Assembly (NCBI GenBank): GCA_964496575.1
Contig: CAZCAC010000006.1
Span: 1-64,000 of the forward strand
Reading direction: 5' to 3'
From: CAZCAC01 sp964496575
Lineage (GTDB): Bacteria; Planctomycetota; UBA1135; GCA-002686595
Length of the DNA stretch: 64,000 bases
Positions 20,882 to 29,294 of this stretch are shown here, piece by piece. A model generated the notes under the pieces. It was not told where the DNA came from and did not search any database. It worked only from the letters and a program-made list of their open reading frames with translations. Each line of letters begins with the position of its first letter. Positions within the stretch are counted from its first letter, which is position 1. The position numbers and the translations under genes are program-made.

Positions 20882-20919
20882 GGAGAGGCACCCCCGCCCG
20901 GGTGTCTCTCCTTCTTTTG
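20882..20919 (+). terminator. Rho-independent terminator of citrate synthase
   Basis: A 12-bp stem (20882-20893 with 20900-20911, one G-U pair) and 6-nt loop are followed by TTCTTTTG. It lies 40 nt after the citrate synthase stop and abuts the stop of the convergent kinase gene. Confidence 0.85.
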
Positions 20920-20920
20920 T

Positions 20921-22612
20921 CTACCCCTCGGTCGTCTGCTTCTGATCCGCCAGCACCTGCAGCGGGAACGGCTCGCTCTCGAAGCAGCTCTCGTAGTCTG
21001 CGAAGACCTTCTTCAGGTCGGTCGCCAGAACGGCCATCTCGCTGGGCAACCCCGTGTGGATCAGGATGCGCGAGATCGCGATGTACTCGTCGCGCACCAT
21101 GTCGTTGTACATCTGAGCGCTGAAATCACACTCGTCGACCCCCTTGAGGCCGAGATACTCGCGCAGGTTGAGCGGAGCCTTGAGGATCAGGCTGGGGCTC
21201 TTGTTGTCGTCTTCCTCGATGCGTCCGCGCACCGTCGCGTCGTAGAGCATCGGGGAGAGGTCCTCGTGGCTGATGTCCCAGTGCTCCTCGTACGGGCGGT
21301 GGGAGAACAGATCAACCTGACCGTCGCCATCGATCGAGATGGCGAAGATGCACCCCGGGAAGTTGGAGCGCGAGGTGCGGTAGTCGTTCAGGAGGATGTG
21401 ACCGTACAGCGCCTGCCCCGGAGTCGACTCGTCCAGGTCGGGGGGGATCTCTTGCGGATCGGGCTCGGTCGGGGGAACGGGTTGCTGCCGGCTCGGGCGC
21501 TGCCGTTCTGAACGAACGCCTTCCGAACGTTGGGAGGAGTGACCGTTCGCCGGGACGACGTAGGGAGCCCGGACCTCCAATCGTCGATCGTGGCCGTTCT
21601 GCTCCTGGGTGAGCGGCTCGAGCGCGACCCGGAACTTCTCGCAACGCAGGGGGCGCACCGGCGGGAGGACCTTGCCCTTCACGTAGGGCAGTCGGACCGT
21701 CATCACCGTCCCCTCCCCGGGGGTGCTCTGGATCTCGATCTCGCCGTCGAAGTCCTGGACCGTCTGCCGGACGAAGACGAATCCCAACGAGTGCAGGTCT
21801 CCGTCGAGCGTCGCGCGATCGGAGAGGAGCGATTCGACCTTCTCCGGTGGCATTCCGGAGCCGTCGTCACGGACGGTCAGCCGAACGCGCTCATCCTCGC
21901 GGGTCACGCCGATCCGCAGCGTGCCTACCTGCTGGTCGGCCATCGCGTCGACCGAGTTCATCATCAGGTTGAACAGCATCCGCCGGAACCGGTACTTGTT
22001 GCCGTGGACGACCGCGGAGTCCAGCCGGTTGAAGGTGATGTCGACGCGGGAGCTGCTCTTCTCCCGGACGTAGCCCCGGATGACATTTACTGTGAACTGC
22101 TCGACGTCGGAGCCGATGTCGAACTCCTGGAGGAGCTCGATCCCTTCGCGCTCCTCGAGGAAGTGCTCGATCCGGAAGAACACGCCGCAGATCCAGTGCA
22201 GGCAGTTCTTGTAGTGGCGGATCGACTTGACCGACCGGCAATCCTTGGGCAGGAAGGAGATCACCGAGTCGAAGCGCCCCCACAGGGGATTGAGGATCAG
22301 CTCGCAGATGTCCTGGATAGTCTCGACGTAGTGATTCCCCGTGTGGAGGATCGTCTGCGGCGGCGAGAAGCTCTTGACCGCGTTCGAGTAGGCCCGGAAC
22401 GCGTCGCGGAGGCTCTGGGCCTTCTGCTTCAGCTCGTACAGGTCATGGCCGTGCATCACGGCGACCTGCTCGATGTTGTGAATCTCCAGGTCGGTGTTCA
22501 GCGTGACCTGATAATGAATGACGTCATTGATGAATCTCTCGACCCGCAGGTCGTGAATCAAGAACTTGATTTCCGCGACGTCTTTCTTGACGCCTTCCTG
22601 GAAGTCCGTCAT
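20921..22612 (-). CDS. Atypical sensor histidine kinase with unknown C-terminal domain
   Basis: This encodes 563 residues, with no signal peptide or membrane segment, so it is cytoplasmic. Residues about 205-310 form a GHKL/HATPase_c domain: N-box RRMLFNLMMNSVDAM (Asn216/Asn219), G1 VRDDGSGMP (249-253), HSLGFVFVRQTVQ as the G2 region and STPGEGT (296-302). The helical N-terminal part lacks a canonical H-E-x-x-TP phosphoacceptor box; His54 or His56 in AVMHGHDLYEL are the only visible candidates. After a charged, proline-rich linker (about 330-405), residues about 410-563 form an unrecognised domain with FAISIDGDGQVDLFS. The enzyme could be a two-component kinase, an anti-sigma/SpoIIAB-like kinase, or a catalytically altered ATPase. 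No response regulator is adjacent. Confidence 0.75.
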   Translation of the reverse strand: MTDFQEGVKKDVAEIKFLIHDLRVERFINDVIHYQVTLNTDLEIHNIEQVAVMHGHDLYELKQKAQSLRDAFRAYSNAVKSFSPPQTILHTGNHYVETIQDICELILNPLWGRFDSVISFLPKDCRSVKSIRHYKNCLHWICGVFFRIEHFLEEREGIELLQEFDIGSDVEQFTVNVIRGYVREKSSSRVDITFNRLDSAVVHGNKYRFRRMLFNLMMNSVDAMADQQVGTLRIGVTREDERVRLTVRDDGSGMPPEKVESLLSDRATLDGDLHSLGFVFVRQTVQDFDGEIEIQSTPGEGTVMTVRLPYVKGKVLPPVRPLRCEKFRVALEPLTQEQNGHDRRLEVRAPYVVPANGHSSQRSEGVRSERQRPSRQQPVPPTEPDPQEIPPDLDESTPGQALYGHILLNDYRTSRSNFPGCIFAISIDGDGQVDLFSHRPYEEHWDISHEDLSPMLYDATVRGRIEEDDNKSPSLILKAPLNLREYLGLKGVDECDFSAQMYNDMVRDEYIAISRILIHTGLPSEMAVLATDLKKVFADYESCFESEPFPLQVLADQKQTTEG

Positions 22613-23014
22613 GGCTGGATCTGGGCAAGGGGCGCCAGAGACTAGGCTGACCCCTGGGAGGTGTCAATCGGGCCTGGCGGCGTGGATTCGAGGAATTCGT
22701 TCCGTACGCCCGGCCACCTCGGCGAACCGTTTCGCCCGGGATTTCGAGGGCTCACCCGCTCGCTCCGATGGGGTCGGGGGGTCCCGTTGGGCGAGCGCGG
22801 GTCGCGACTCCTGGCTCGACGGCCCGAGGGGAGTCCCCGGCGGGGCCGGCCTCGAGCGGCCCCAAGAGTCCCGGCGATCGCCCGCGAATCCAGTCCTTCC
22901 GGCGAGTGGCTGGCAGAGCCCCCGGTCTACCCCGGGCCATCCGAAGGCGACAGCATTTCGTCTTGCAACACAACGGAATGCGCCATTCGCGACCGTACAG
23001 GACTCTCTCCCTGG
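22613..23014. other. Intergenic region between kinase and C25 protease, no gene seen
   Basis: About 400 nt lie between the kinase start and the stop of the upstream minus-strand protease. Open frames here are low-quality high-GC shadows. The region probably carries the kinase promoter; I could not identify convincing -35/-10 elements. Confidence 0.5.
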
Positions 23015-26000
23015 CTACTCCTCGAACTGAACCGTGATCGGATTCGATACGAAGCCCGATGGGCCGAGAGCGATGTACGCGAAGCTCGCACCGAGCCCGA
23101 CGAGGTCGGGCTCGACCGGACCCCGGGTGTCGTAGATCGCGGTCGCTTCTCCCGACGGATCGAGTCTTCCCTGGAAGTCGGCAAACTGAGGCGAGCCGGC
23201 CATCATCATGGTCAAGACCGTGAACCAGTCCCAGTTCAGCGGTACGTGGACACCGTTGAAGTCGAAGCCGGGCGAACTGCCGGACATCGACCCCAGGACC
23301 ATGTACGGATAGCCGGCCTGAGACGATCCAGCGCTGAGGGTCAAGTCGACCGAGCCGCCGGTGGCGGAGGGGATCTCGTAGGCATCCGCCCACATAGAGG
23401 GGGCGTGGTCGTAGCGTTCGAGTCGGAAGTCATCGACGAGCGCCTCGACGGTGCTGTCATCGGGGTTGTCGCTCACCGACAGGCGGACTCTCATGGTGGA
23501 CGTCGGGCGGACGTGGTCGGAGACGGAATAGTCCATGCGGGTCCAGCCTTGATCATCGAAGAGCTGATCGATCTCCATCCAGGAGGCTCCGTCATCGTTC
23601 GTGAGGTCGATGCACAGGGGCTCCGTGACGCCCAGCACACTGTGACGGAACCAGAGATGGAAACTCAGGTTCGCGTCGCCGCTGGAGAGATCGATCGTCG
23701 GGGAGATCAACCTGGTGGGTCCACCGTCGACGTCGTACTCGGAGGCCTTTCCGCCATCCCCCCCGGTGACGAAGCACATCGAGCCTTCCTCTGTGTGATC
23801 GTCCTCTGACTGGCCCACGGTCCCTTCCGGATCGACGCGTTCCCAGGCGCCGGTGGCGATGTTCTCGTTCACCACCGACCAGCCGGTGTCCGATTCGAAG
23901 TCATCCTCGAGGAGCAGCTCGACGAAGGCGACGTCGATGGAGTACACGCTCGCCGGCGCGTCGAGCGGAGAGCAGACCGTCGACCCACCATCTCCCCTGG
24001 CCTCGAAATAGAACTCCGGCTCGTCGCCCGCGCGGGTGTGAGGCAGGGTGGCCTCATATCGATCGCCACCGAGGAAGGTCAGCGGCAGCGACGAGAACGG
24101 CGCGGCGGGATCGAACCGGTAGTGCAAGAGTCCGGAACCAGGAACGTAGCTCGCCACGCCGTCATGGATCTTCAGGACCAGCGGGGTCGCCGGGCCGGGT
24201 CGGAGGCAGCCTTCGGGTAGTCCAGCCGGAAAACCCAGGGTGATCGGCGCCACTTCCGCCAGACCGAGAGCGGGGTTGCCCATCAGTCCCCCCCACACGA
24301 AGGTCTCGTACTTCGTGTAGAACCACAGCCCGAGCGTGTACATCTCCCGGAACGCCTTCTGCTGCGCCTGCCCCTGAGTGAATTCGCCGGAGGTCACGTA
24401 CCTGGTGAAGCGGTAGTCGAGACTCGCGATGCCGCGGTCGTTCGGAGAGTCCCAGCCCTGCTCGGCCCACGTGGGCTTGTTGGCACCGAGGAAGCCGACG
24501 GCGCCGCGCCGGATCATCGCTCGGCCGATGTTGTCGGCGTTGCTGTCCGCGTTGCTGCAAGCGAGCGCGAAGATGATGGACGCGGATTCCTCATCGAGCA
24601 GCGTGCAGGTGAACCGGCTGACGAAGTGCTCCCAGTGAAACCCGTAGCCGTAGTAGATGCGGGACACCATCGGCGATCCATGGCCGGCCCAGTTCACGAA
24701 GGCGAACCTGTCCTTCGACCACGTCGACCACGTGTTGTTGAAGTCGAGGTCGTGGTCCATCGCGTAGTTCGTGTGCCCCTCCTCGTACAACCGCGTCACC
24801 GTCCAGTCCGACATCCAGCGGTGGTCGATCTTCTGCTCCATCAACACCGCGGTGTCGGTGTCCGCCCAGAGGAAGGCGCCGAGCAGGAGGATGTTCTTCT
24901 TGTACGCCGGGTCGTTGGTGCTCTCGAAGGCTATCGACCTTCGGCATACATCCTCGACGACGGCAGGGTCGCTCCAGGGGATTCGCCCCACGTTGACCTC
25001 GTTGTAGAGATCGATCGTATCGGAGTTCTCACCCCACTTGTGGTCGCCATCCTTGTCCCAGGACTGATCGTCCGGCTTGGACAGCTCCGCGTAGTAGAAG
25101 TCGGTCTCCGGCATTCCGTAGCCCGTGGTCTGGGCGGTCTGCCGCATCGGCACGTCGTCGTAGTGACCGACGAGGAGGACGTCTTCGATCCCCCAGGCTG
25201 ATGAGGGGTACTTGTCGCGCAGGAAGTTGCGCATCTTCTCGGCCAGGTCGTAGCCGCGCCAGTGACTCTCGATCCAGGTGGTGGTGACGACGTTCACGCT
25301 GCGCCCCTTCCTGGTCTCCCAGTCGACCAGCGGCTGAACGGCCGCGACGAGGGAGTCGAGCGTGATGATCACGAAGTCGCTGGAGCCCCGCCCCGCGGCG
25401 GTGGCTGCACCGGTGTACCACTCTTGAGCCTGTTCGTGATTGAGCACGATCTCCCGCGCGACTTCTTCGGGACCGGCGAGGTCGTCTGGTCGGAAGGAAG
25501 TGTCCGCGGGTACGGAACAGGCGACCCGGATCGCTATCCGGGAGTGATGGACCACCCGTCTCGTGCGAGGCCGATAGCTGACCGGGGTGATACACACATC
25601 GATGAGGTCGTACTTGCGATACCCTGCGGTCCGGACGAGGTGGCCCGCGGTGGCGGGATACGGGTCATCGGCTCCGTAGACCCTGGAGAGGTTCGACCGA
25701 TATCGAGCCCGCTCCTCCGGCGGCAGGTCACGGTCCCGCTGTCCGATGAGGTGGGGAAGCTCCACCACCGGGATATCGTACCGCGCAGGCAGCGGAGATG
25801 ACTCGAGCGGAGTAACCGTCACACCTGACACCTGCGCACCGGGAGGCACGGCGACGGCGAAGATGCGGCCGGGGAGATCAGGCGTGCCGGGCTCCCCGAA
25901 TCGCCCGAACCCGTCGATGACGAGTTCATCGCCTCGATCGGTCCGGATCACGCTCGGAGGCGGGATCTCGACCGTGACCTCCACGTATCGAGGAGTCGCC

Positions 26001-26101
26001 ACGGCGTCGACCAGGAACGCCGACTGGGCACTCGTATCCGCTTGAAGGCACAGAATCCCGGCGATGAGGAGGATCATCGCGACACGCTTGCTTCCGTTCA
26101 T
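23015..26101 (-). CDS. Secreted C25 (gingipain-like) cysteine peptidase
   Basis: This encodes 1028 residues. The ATG at 26101 gives a signal peptide (MNGSKRVAMILLIAGILCLQADTSAQ). Residues about 25-230 resemble the gingipain-type propeptide/N-terminal region, including the phrase PDLPGRIFAVAVPPGAQ. The caspase-like C25 domain begins near DFVIITLDSLVAAVQPLVDW and DVLLVGHYDDVP. The catalytic dyad is His474 in NWAGHGSP and Cys515 in ALACSNAD, with GFLGANKPTW after it. Downstream are Ig-like and MAM/CUB-like jelly-roll segments (LLLEDDFESDTGW, LIDDF-like strands), then a last beta-domain ending ITVQFEE. There is no Bacteroidetes type IX sorting tail. It probably degrades external protein. Both flanking genes are on the same strand but over 250 nt away. 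Confidence 0.9.
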   Translation of the reverse strand: MNGSKRVAMILLIAGILCLQADTSAQSAFLVDAVATPRYVEVTVEIPPPSVIRTDRGDELVIDGFGRFGEPGTPDLPGRIFAVAVPPGAQVSGVTVTPLESSPLPARYDIPVVELPHLIGQRDRDLPPEERARYRSNLSRVYGADDPYPATAGHLVRTAGYRKYDLIDVCITPVSYRPRTRRVVHHSRIAIRVACSVPADTSFRPDDLAGPEEVAREIVLNHEQAQEWYTGAATAAGRGSSDFVIITLDSLVAAVQPLVDWETRKGRSVNVVTTTWIESHWRGYDLAEKMRNFLRDKYPSSAWGIEDVLLVGHYDDVPMRQTAQTTGYGMPETDFYYAELSKPDDQSWDKDGDHKWGENSDTIDLYNEVNVGRIPWSDPAVVEDVCRRSIAFESTNDPAYKKNILLLGAFLWADTDTAVLMEQKIDHRWMSDWTVTRLYEEGHTNYAMDHDLDFNNTWSTWSKDRFAFVNWAGHGSPMVSRIYYGYGFHWEHFVSRFTCTLLDEESASIIFALACSNADSNADNIGRAMIRRGAVGFLGANKPTWAEQGWDSPNDRGIASLDYRFTRYVTSGEFTQGQAQQKAFREMYTLGLWFYTKYETFVWGGLMGNPALGLAEVAPITLGFPAGLPEGCLRPGPATPLVLKIHDGVASYVPGSGLLHYRFDPAAPFSSLPLTFLGGDRYEATLPHTRAGDEPEFYFEARGDGGSTVCSPLDAPASVYSIDVAFVELLLEDDFESDTGWSVVNENIATGAWERVDPEGTVGQSEDDHTEEGSMCFVTGGDGGKASEYDVDGGPTRLISPTIDLSSGDANLSFHLWFRHSVLGVTEPLCIDLTNDDGASWMEIDQLFDDQGWTRMDYSVSDHVRPTSTMRVRLSVSDNPDDSTVEALVDDFRLERYDHAPSMWADAYEIPSATGGSVDLTLSAGSSQAGYPYMVLGSMSGSSPGFDFNGVHVPLNWDWFTVLTMMMAGSPQFADFQGRLDPSGEATAIYDTRGPVEPDLVGLGASFAYIALGPSGFVSNPITVQFEE

Positions 26102-26354
26102 GACGTGGCCCCCGATCCCGCGAGTGATGGGTTGCTGTTCGGCAAGCCACCTGTTCTCGGCCGGTGGCTGCCTGGCCGCCCCTGCTCTCTTGGTACGTAG
26201 ACCCATCGTACGCCAAACGCTGCGATCCGGCGCCCGGGGAAACCGCTGACCACCACCAATCTCTTGCAGACCGGATGTGGTTCGGGCGCCCTGTTCAGAA
26301 GCTGTATCGCACCCGTAAGCCGGAGCTACCCCGCCCGCCGCGGCCAGGGCACTG

Positions 26355-27770
26355 TCACTTCAGGGTCTGCCCGAGCCACTCCCGCGCCCTCGCGAGGTCG
26401 GGGAAGAGCCCGTCTCGGATCCCCTGTACCAGCAGGTTGCCTATCGCAGTCGCCTCGACCGGACCGGTGCGGACCGGGAGCCCGGCGGCGACCGCGGTCG
26501 CCCGGCTGAGGAAGGTGTTCTGGCTTCCACCGCCGACGATGTGGATCCCGCGGACCTCTTCGCCGGTGATCTCCTCGAGTTGCCCGACCACCTCGGCGTA
26601 GCGTTTCGCCAGTGACTCGAGAATGACCCGCGTCAGCCCGGCCGGGTCCTCCGGTATCGCGTGCCCAGTCTCCTTCAGCGATCCGTGAAGCTCCGCCACC
26701 ATGTCCGCGGGGTTGAGGAAGCGCGGGTCGTCGGGATCGATGAACACCGAGCCGGGCGTCTCCGGATCGAGGCCAGCGAGGAGCGTCTCGTAGCCGACGT
26801 CCAACCCTTCCTCGCGCCAGCGCTTCCGGCACTGCTCGAGGATCCACAGTCCGGTCACGTTCTTCAGCAAGCGGTTCGTGCCGAAGGCGCCACCCTCGTT
26901 GGTGAAGTTGTAGGCGCGCGCCGCTTCACCGAGGACCGGTTCGTGTGTCTCGACGCCGAGGAGCGACCAGGTCCCGGAGGACAGGTAGGCCCACCCCTCC
27001 TCCAGCGGCGTTCCCACCACGGCGGAAGCCGTGTCGTGTGCCGACGGGGCGACGACCTCGAGGCGGGTCAGGCCCGTGGCTTGCCGCAGCTCCTCGCGCA
27101 AGGTGCCGAGGAGCGTCCCCGGCTGGACCAGCTCCGGCATCACCTCCGCGGGCACGCCGGCCGCCGCCAGCAGCTCGGTATCCCACTCCGACTTGCCGGC
27201 GCGGAGGATCTGGCTGGTCGAGGCGATGGTGAACTCGCCGGTGGTGGATCCGCCGAGGTGGTGATGCACCAGGTCGGGGATCATCAGGAAGCGCGCCGCG
27301 TTCGCCGGCCACTCCGCGCTCGAGACCTGGGCGAAGAGCTGGAAGAGGGTATTGATCGACATCAGCTGGATGCCGGTGCGGGCGTAGAGCTCCTCGGCGG
27401 GGACCCGGGTCAAGAACTCCTCGTACTTCCCATCGGTCCGCGGATCGCGGTAGCAGACGGGGTTTTCGACCAGCACGCCGTCCGCATCGAGCAGGCCGAA
27501 GTCGACCCCCCAGCTGTCGACGCCGACGCTGCGGATCGTCGTGGGGTCGACCAGCTTCTGCGCGCCGGCCGCGCGCAGCCCGGTCTCGACCTCCGCGAGC
27601 AACCCGGGCAGCACCCAGCGCTGGTGTCCGCCGGCCCGCTCAACCGGCTGCTCGAAGCGGTGCAACTCCTCGAGCTGGAGCCCGTCCTCGCGGAAGATCC
27701 CGAGGATCACCCGCCCGCTGGTCGCGCCGAGGTCGACCGCCAGGTACGCGTGTTCGTTCGTGGTGGTCAT
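26355..27770 (-). CDS. rhaB: L-rhamnulokinase
   Basis: This encodes 471 residues, the usual FGGY-kinase length. It phosphorylates L-rhamnulose to rhamnulose-1-phosphate with ATP in the cytoplasm. The N-terminal phosphate loop DLGATSGR (13-20), SVGVDSWGVDFGLLD and especially QLMSINTLFQLFAQ are hallmarks of rhamnulokinases. The ATP-binding half has SSGTWSLLGVE, NFTNEGGAFGTNRLLKNVTG and HIVGGGSQNTFLSRATA. Its ATG overlaps the rhaI stop by one base (TGATG), indicating translational coupling with the isomerase that makes its substrate. No aldolase follows, so the next step must be encoded elsewhere. Confidence 0.96.
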   Translation of the reverse strand: MTTTNEHAYLAVDLGATSGRVILGIFREDGLQLEELHRFEQPVERAGGHQRWVLPGLLAEVETGLRAAGAQKLVDPTTIRSVGVDSWGVDFGLLDADGVLVENPVCYRDPRTDGKYEEFLTRVPAEELYARTGIQLMSINTLFQLFAQVSSAEWPANAARFLMIPDLVHHHLGGSTTGEFTIASTSQILRAGKSEWDTELLAAAGVPAEVMPELVQPGTLLGTLREELRQATGLTRLEVVAPSAHDTASAVVGTPLEEGWAYLSSGTWSLLGVETHEPVLGEAARAYNFTNEGGAFGTNRLLKNVTGLWILEQCRKRWREEGLDVGYETLLAGLDPETPGSVFIDPDDPRFLNPADMVAELHGSLKETGHAIPEDPAGLTRVILESLAKRYAEVVGQLEEITGEEVRGIHIVGGGSQNTFLSRATAVAAGLPVRTGPVEATAIGNLLVQGIRDGLFPDLARAREWLGQTLK

Positions 27771-29065
27771 CAGACGATCCCCGCGTTCATGGTCCGTTTC
27801 GCCGGGCGCTCCTCGCCCTTCCGCCGCCGGTATCCGCTCGCGCGGTAGGTCGCGATCGGATCGATCGCACCCCCCGAGCGGCGGCGCGCTTCGGCCAGGA
27901 TCGGCGAGACGTCGGTCTGGAACGCCTCGCGCAGGGTGCGGGTCGCCATCAGTGCGTCATTCGACTGCTGGTAGGCCGCCAGCGCCTCGCGATCGACCAG
28001 CTGAGCCTGCAGATAGGCGCGCTGCACCTCGATCGCGCTCACCATCAACGACTCGATCGGATCGGTGACGTTGTGAGACTGGTCGAGCATGTACGCCGGT
28101 GCGAACTCGGGGTTTCCCTGGCTCTCGGCGATCAGCTCGTTGAAGACCAGGAAGAGGCGGAAGGGGTCGATCGAGCCGGCGTCGAGGTCGTCGTCGCCGT
28201 ACTTGCTGTCGTTGAAGTGGAAGCCGCCGAGCTTCCCGAACTGGATCAGGCGCGCGACGATCATCTCGATGTTGGTGTTCGGCGCGTGGTGCCCGAGGTC
28301 GACCAGGCAGAGGGCCTTCTCGCCGAGCTCGCGCGCAGCCCAGTAACTGGTGCCCCAGTCGTTGATCACCGTCGAGTAGAACGCCGGCTCGTAGAGCTTG
28401 TGCTCGAGATACACGTGCCAGTCATCCGGCAACGCCGCGTAGATCTCGCGCAGGCTCTCCAGGTAGCGCGTCAGCGCGCCACGGAAGTCCTGCTGTCCGG
28501 GGAAGTTCGAGCCGTCGGCGATCCATACCGTCAGCGCCTTCGAGCCGAGCGCCCGGCCGATCTCGATGCACTCGACGTTGTGCGCGATCGCCAGAGCACG
28601 CACGCCCGCATCGGTGCTGGTCAGGCTGCCGCTCTTGTAGGAGAGCTCCTGCCCCGGCTGGTCCTGAAAGGTGTTCGAGTTCATCGCATCGAACGAGAGC
28701 GAGAGCGCCGCCGCCCGCTCGCGCAACTCGCCCGCGTCGTCGGGCTTGTCCCAGGGGATGTGGAGCGAGATCGTCGGCGTGACGCGGGTCAGCTGGTTGA
28801 CCGTCGCGCAGTCCTCGAGCTTGTCGAAGACGTGCCGCGGCTCGCCGGCTCCGGGGAAGCTCGCAAAGCGCGTGCCGCCGGTGCCGACACCCCAGGAAGG
28901 CAGGGCCACGGCGAGACGCCGGGCGCTCTCGGTGAGCTCCTCGATCGAGAGTCCGCGGCGCTGTAGGGCCGCCCCCAGTGACTCGAGGTCGGCGCGCAAG
29001 GGCTCCAGCCGGTCTGCGTTCTCGCTCGTGACCAGCTCGTCGGGAATTCGATAGGTTTCGCTCAT
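27770..29065 (-). CDS. rhaI: L-rhamnose isomerase, RhaI (Rhizobium/Pseudomonas) type
   Basis: This encodes 431 residues. It converts L-rhamnose to L-rhamnulose in the cytoplasm. It is the RhaI type rather than E. coli RhaA. The metal ligands known for Pseudomonas stutzeri L-rhamnose isomerase (E219, D254, H281, D327) align with Glu221 in VYLEHKLYEP, Asp256 in LVDLGHHAPNTNIE, His283 in GGFHFNDSKYGDDDLD and Asp328 in MLDQSHNV. P. stutzeri-type enzymes often act on several aldoses, so the substrate range may be broad. It is the first gene of a two-gene unit with rhaB. No strong ribosome site precedes the ATG. The 229 nt to the divergent tricorn gene should hold its promoter. Confidence 0.96.
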   Translation of the reverse strand: MSETYRIPDELVTSENADRLEPLRADLESLGAALQRRGLSIEELTESARRLAVALPSWGVGTGGTRFASFPGAGEPRHVFDKLEDCATVNQLTRVTPTISLHIPWDKPDDAGELRERAAALSLSFDAMNSNTFQDQPGQELSYKSGSLTSTDAGVRALAIAHNVECIEIGRALGSKALTVWIADGSNFPGQQDFRGALTRYLESLREIYAALPDDWHVYLEHKLYEPAFYSTVINDWGTSYWAARELGEKALCLVDLGHHAPNTNIEMIVARLIQFGKLGGFHFNDSKYGDDDLDAGSIDPFRLFLVFNELIAESQGNPEFAPAYMLDQSHNVTDPIESLMVSAIEVQRAYLQAQLVDREALAAYQQSNDALMATRTLREAFQTDVSPILAEARRRSGGAIDPIATYRASGYRRRKGEERPAKRTMNAGIV

Positions 29066-29294
29066 GGGGACGAGGGGTTCGCCGGGGGCGGGGATTCCGG
29101 ATCGGCACCGGGGATGCCGCGGGCCAATCTACCGCCTGAGCAGATCACCGTCGACGCTCCGAATCGAGCGGCGGAGATTACTGAAGCTGTACCGCCACCT
29201 GGCCAGGAGCGCGGTCCCGATCCGTACCCTGGAGGGCCCCTGTCCGGCATCGAGTTCGTCCCCCGCCCCCGACCCCTCTCCCCAAGGGCAAGTC

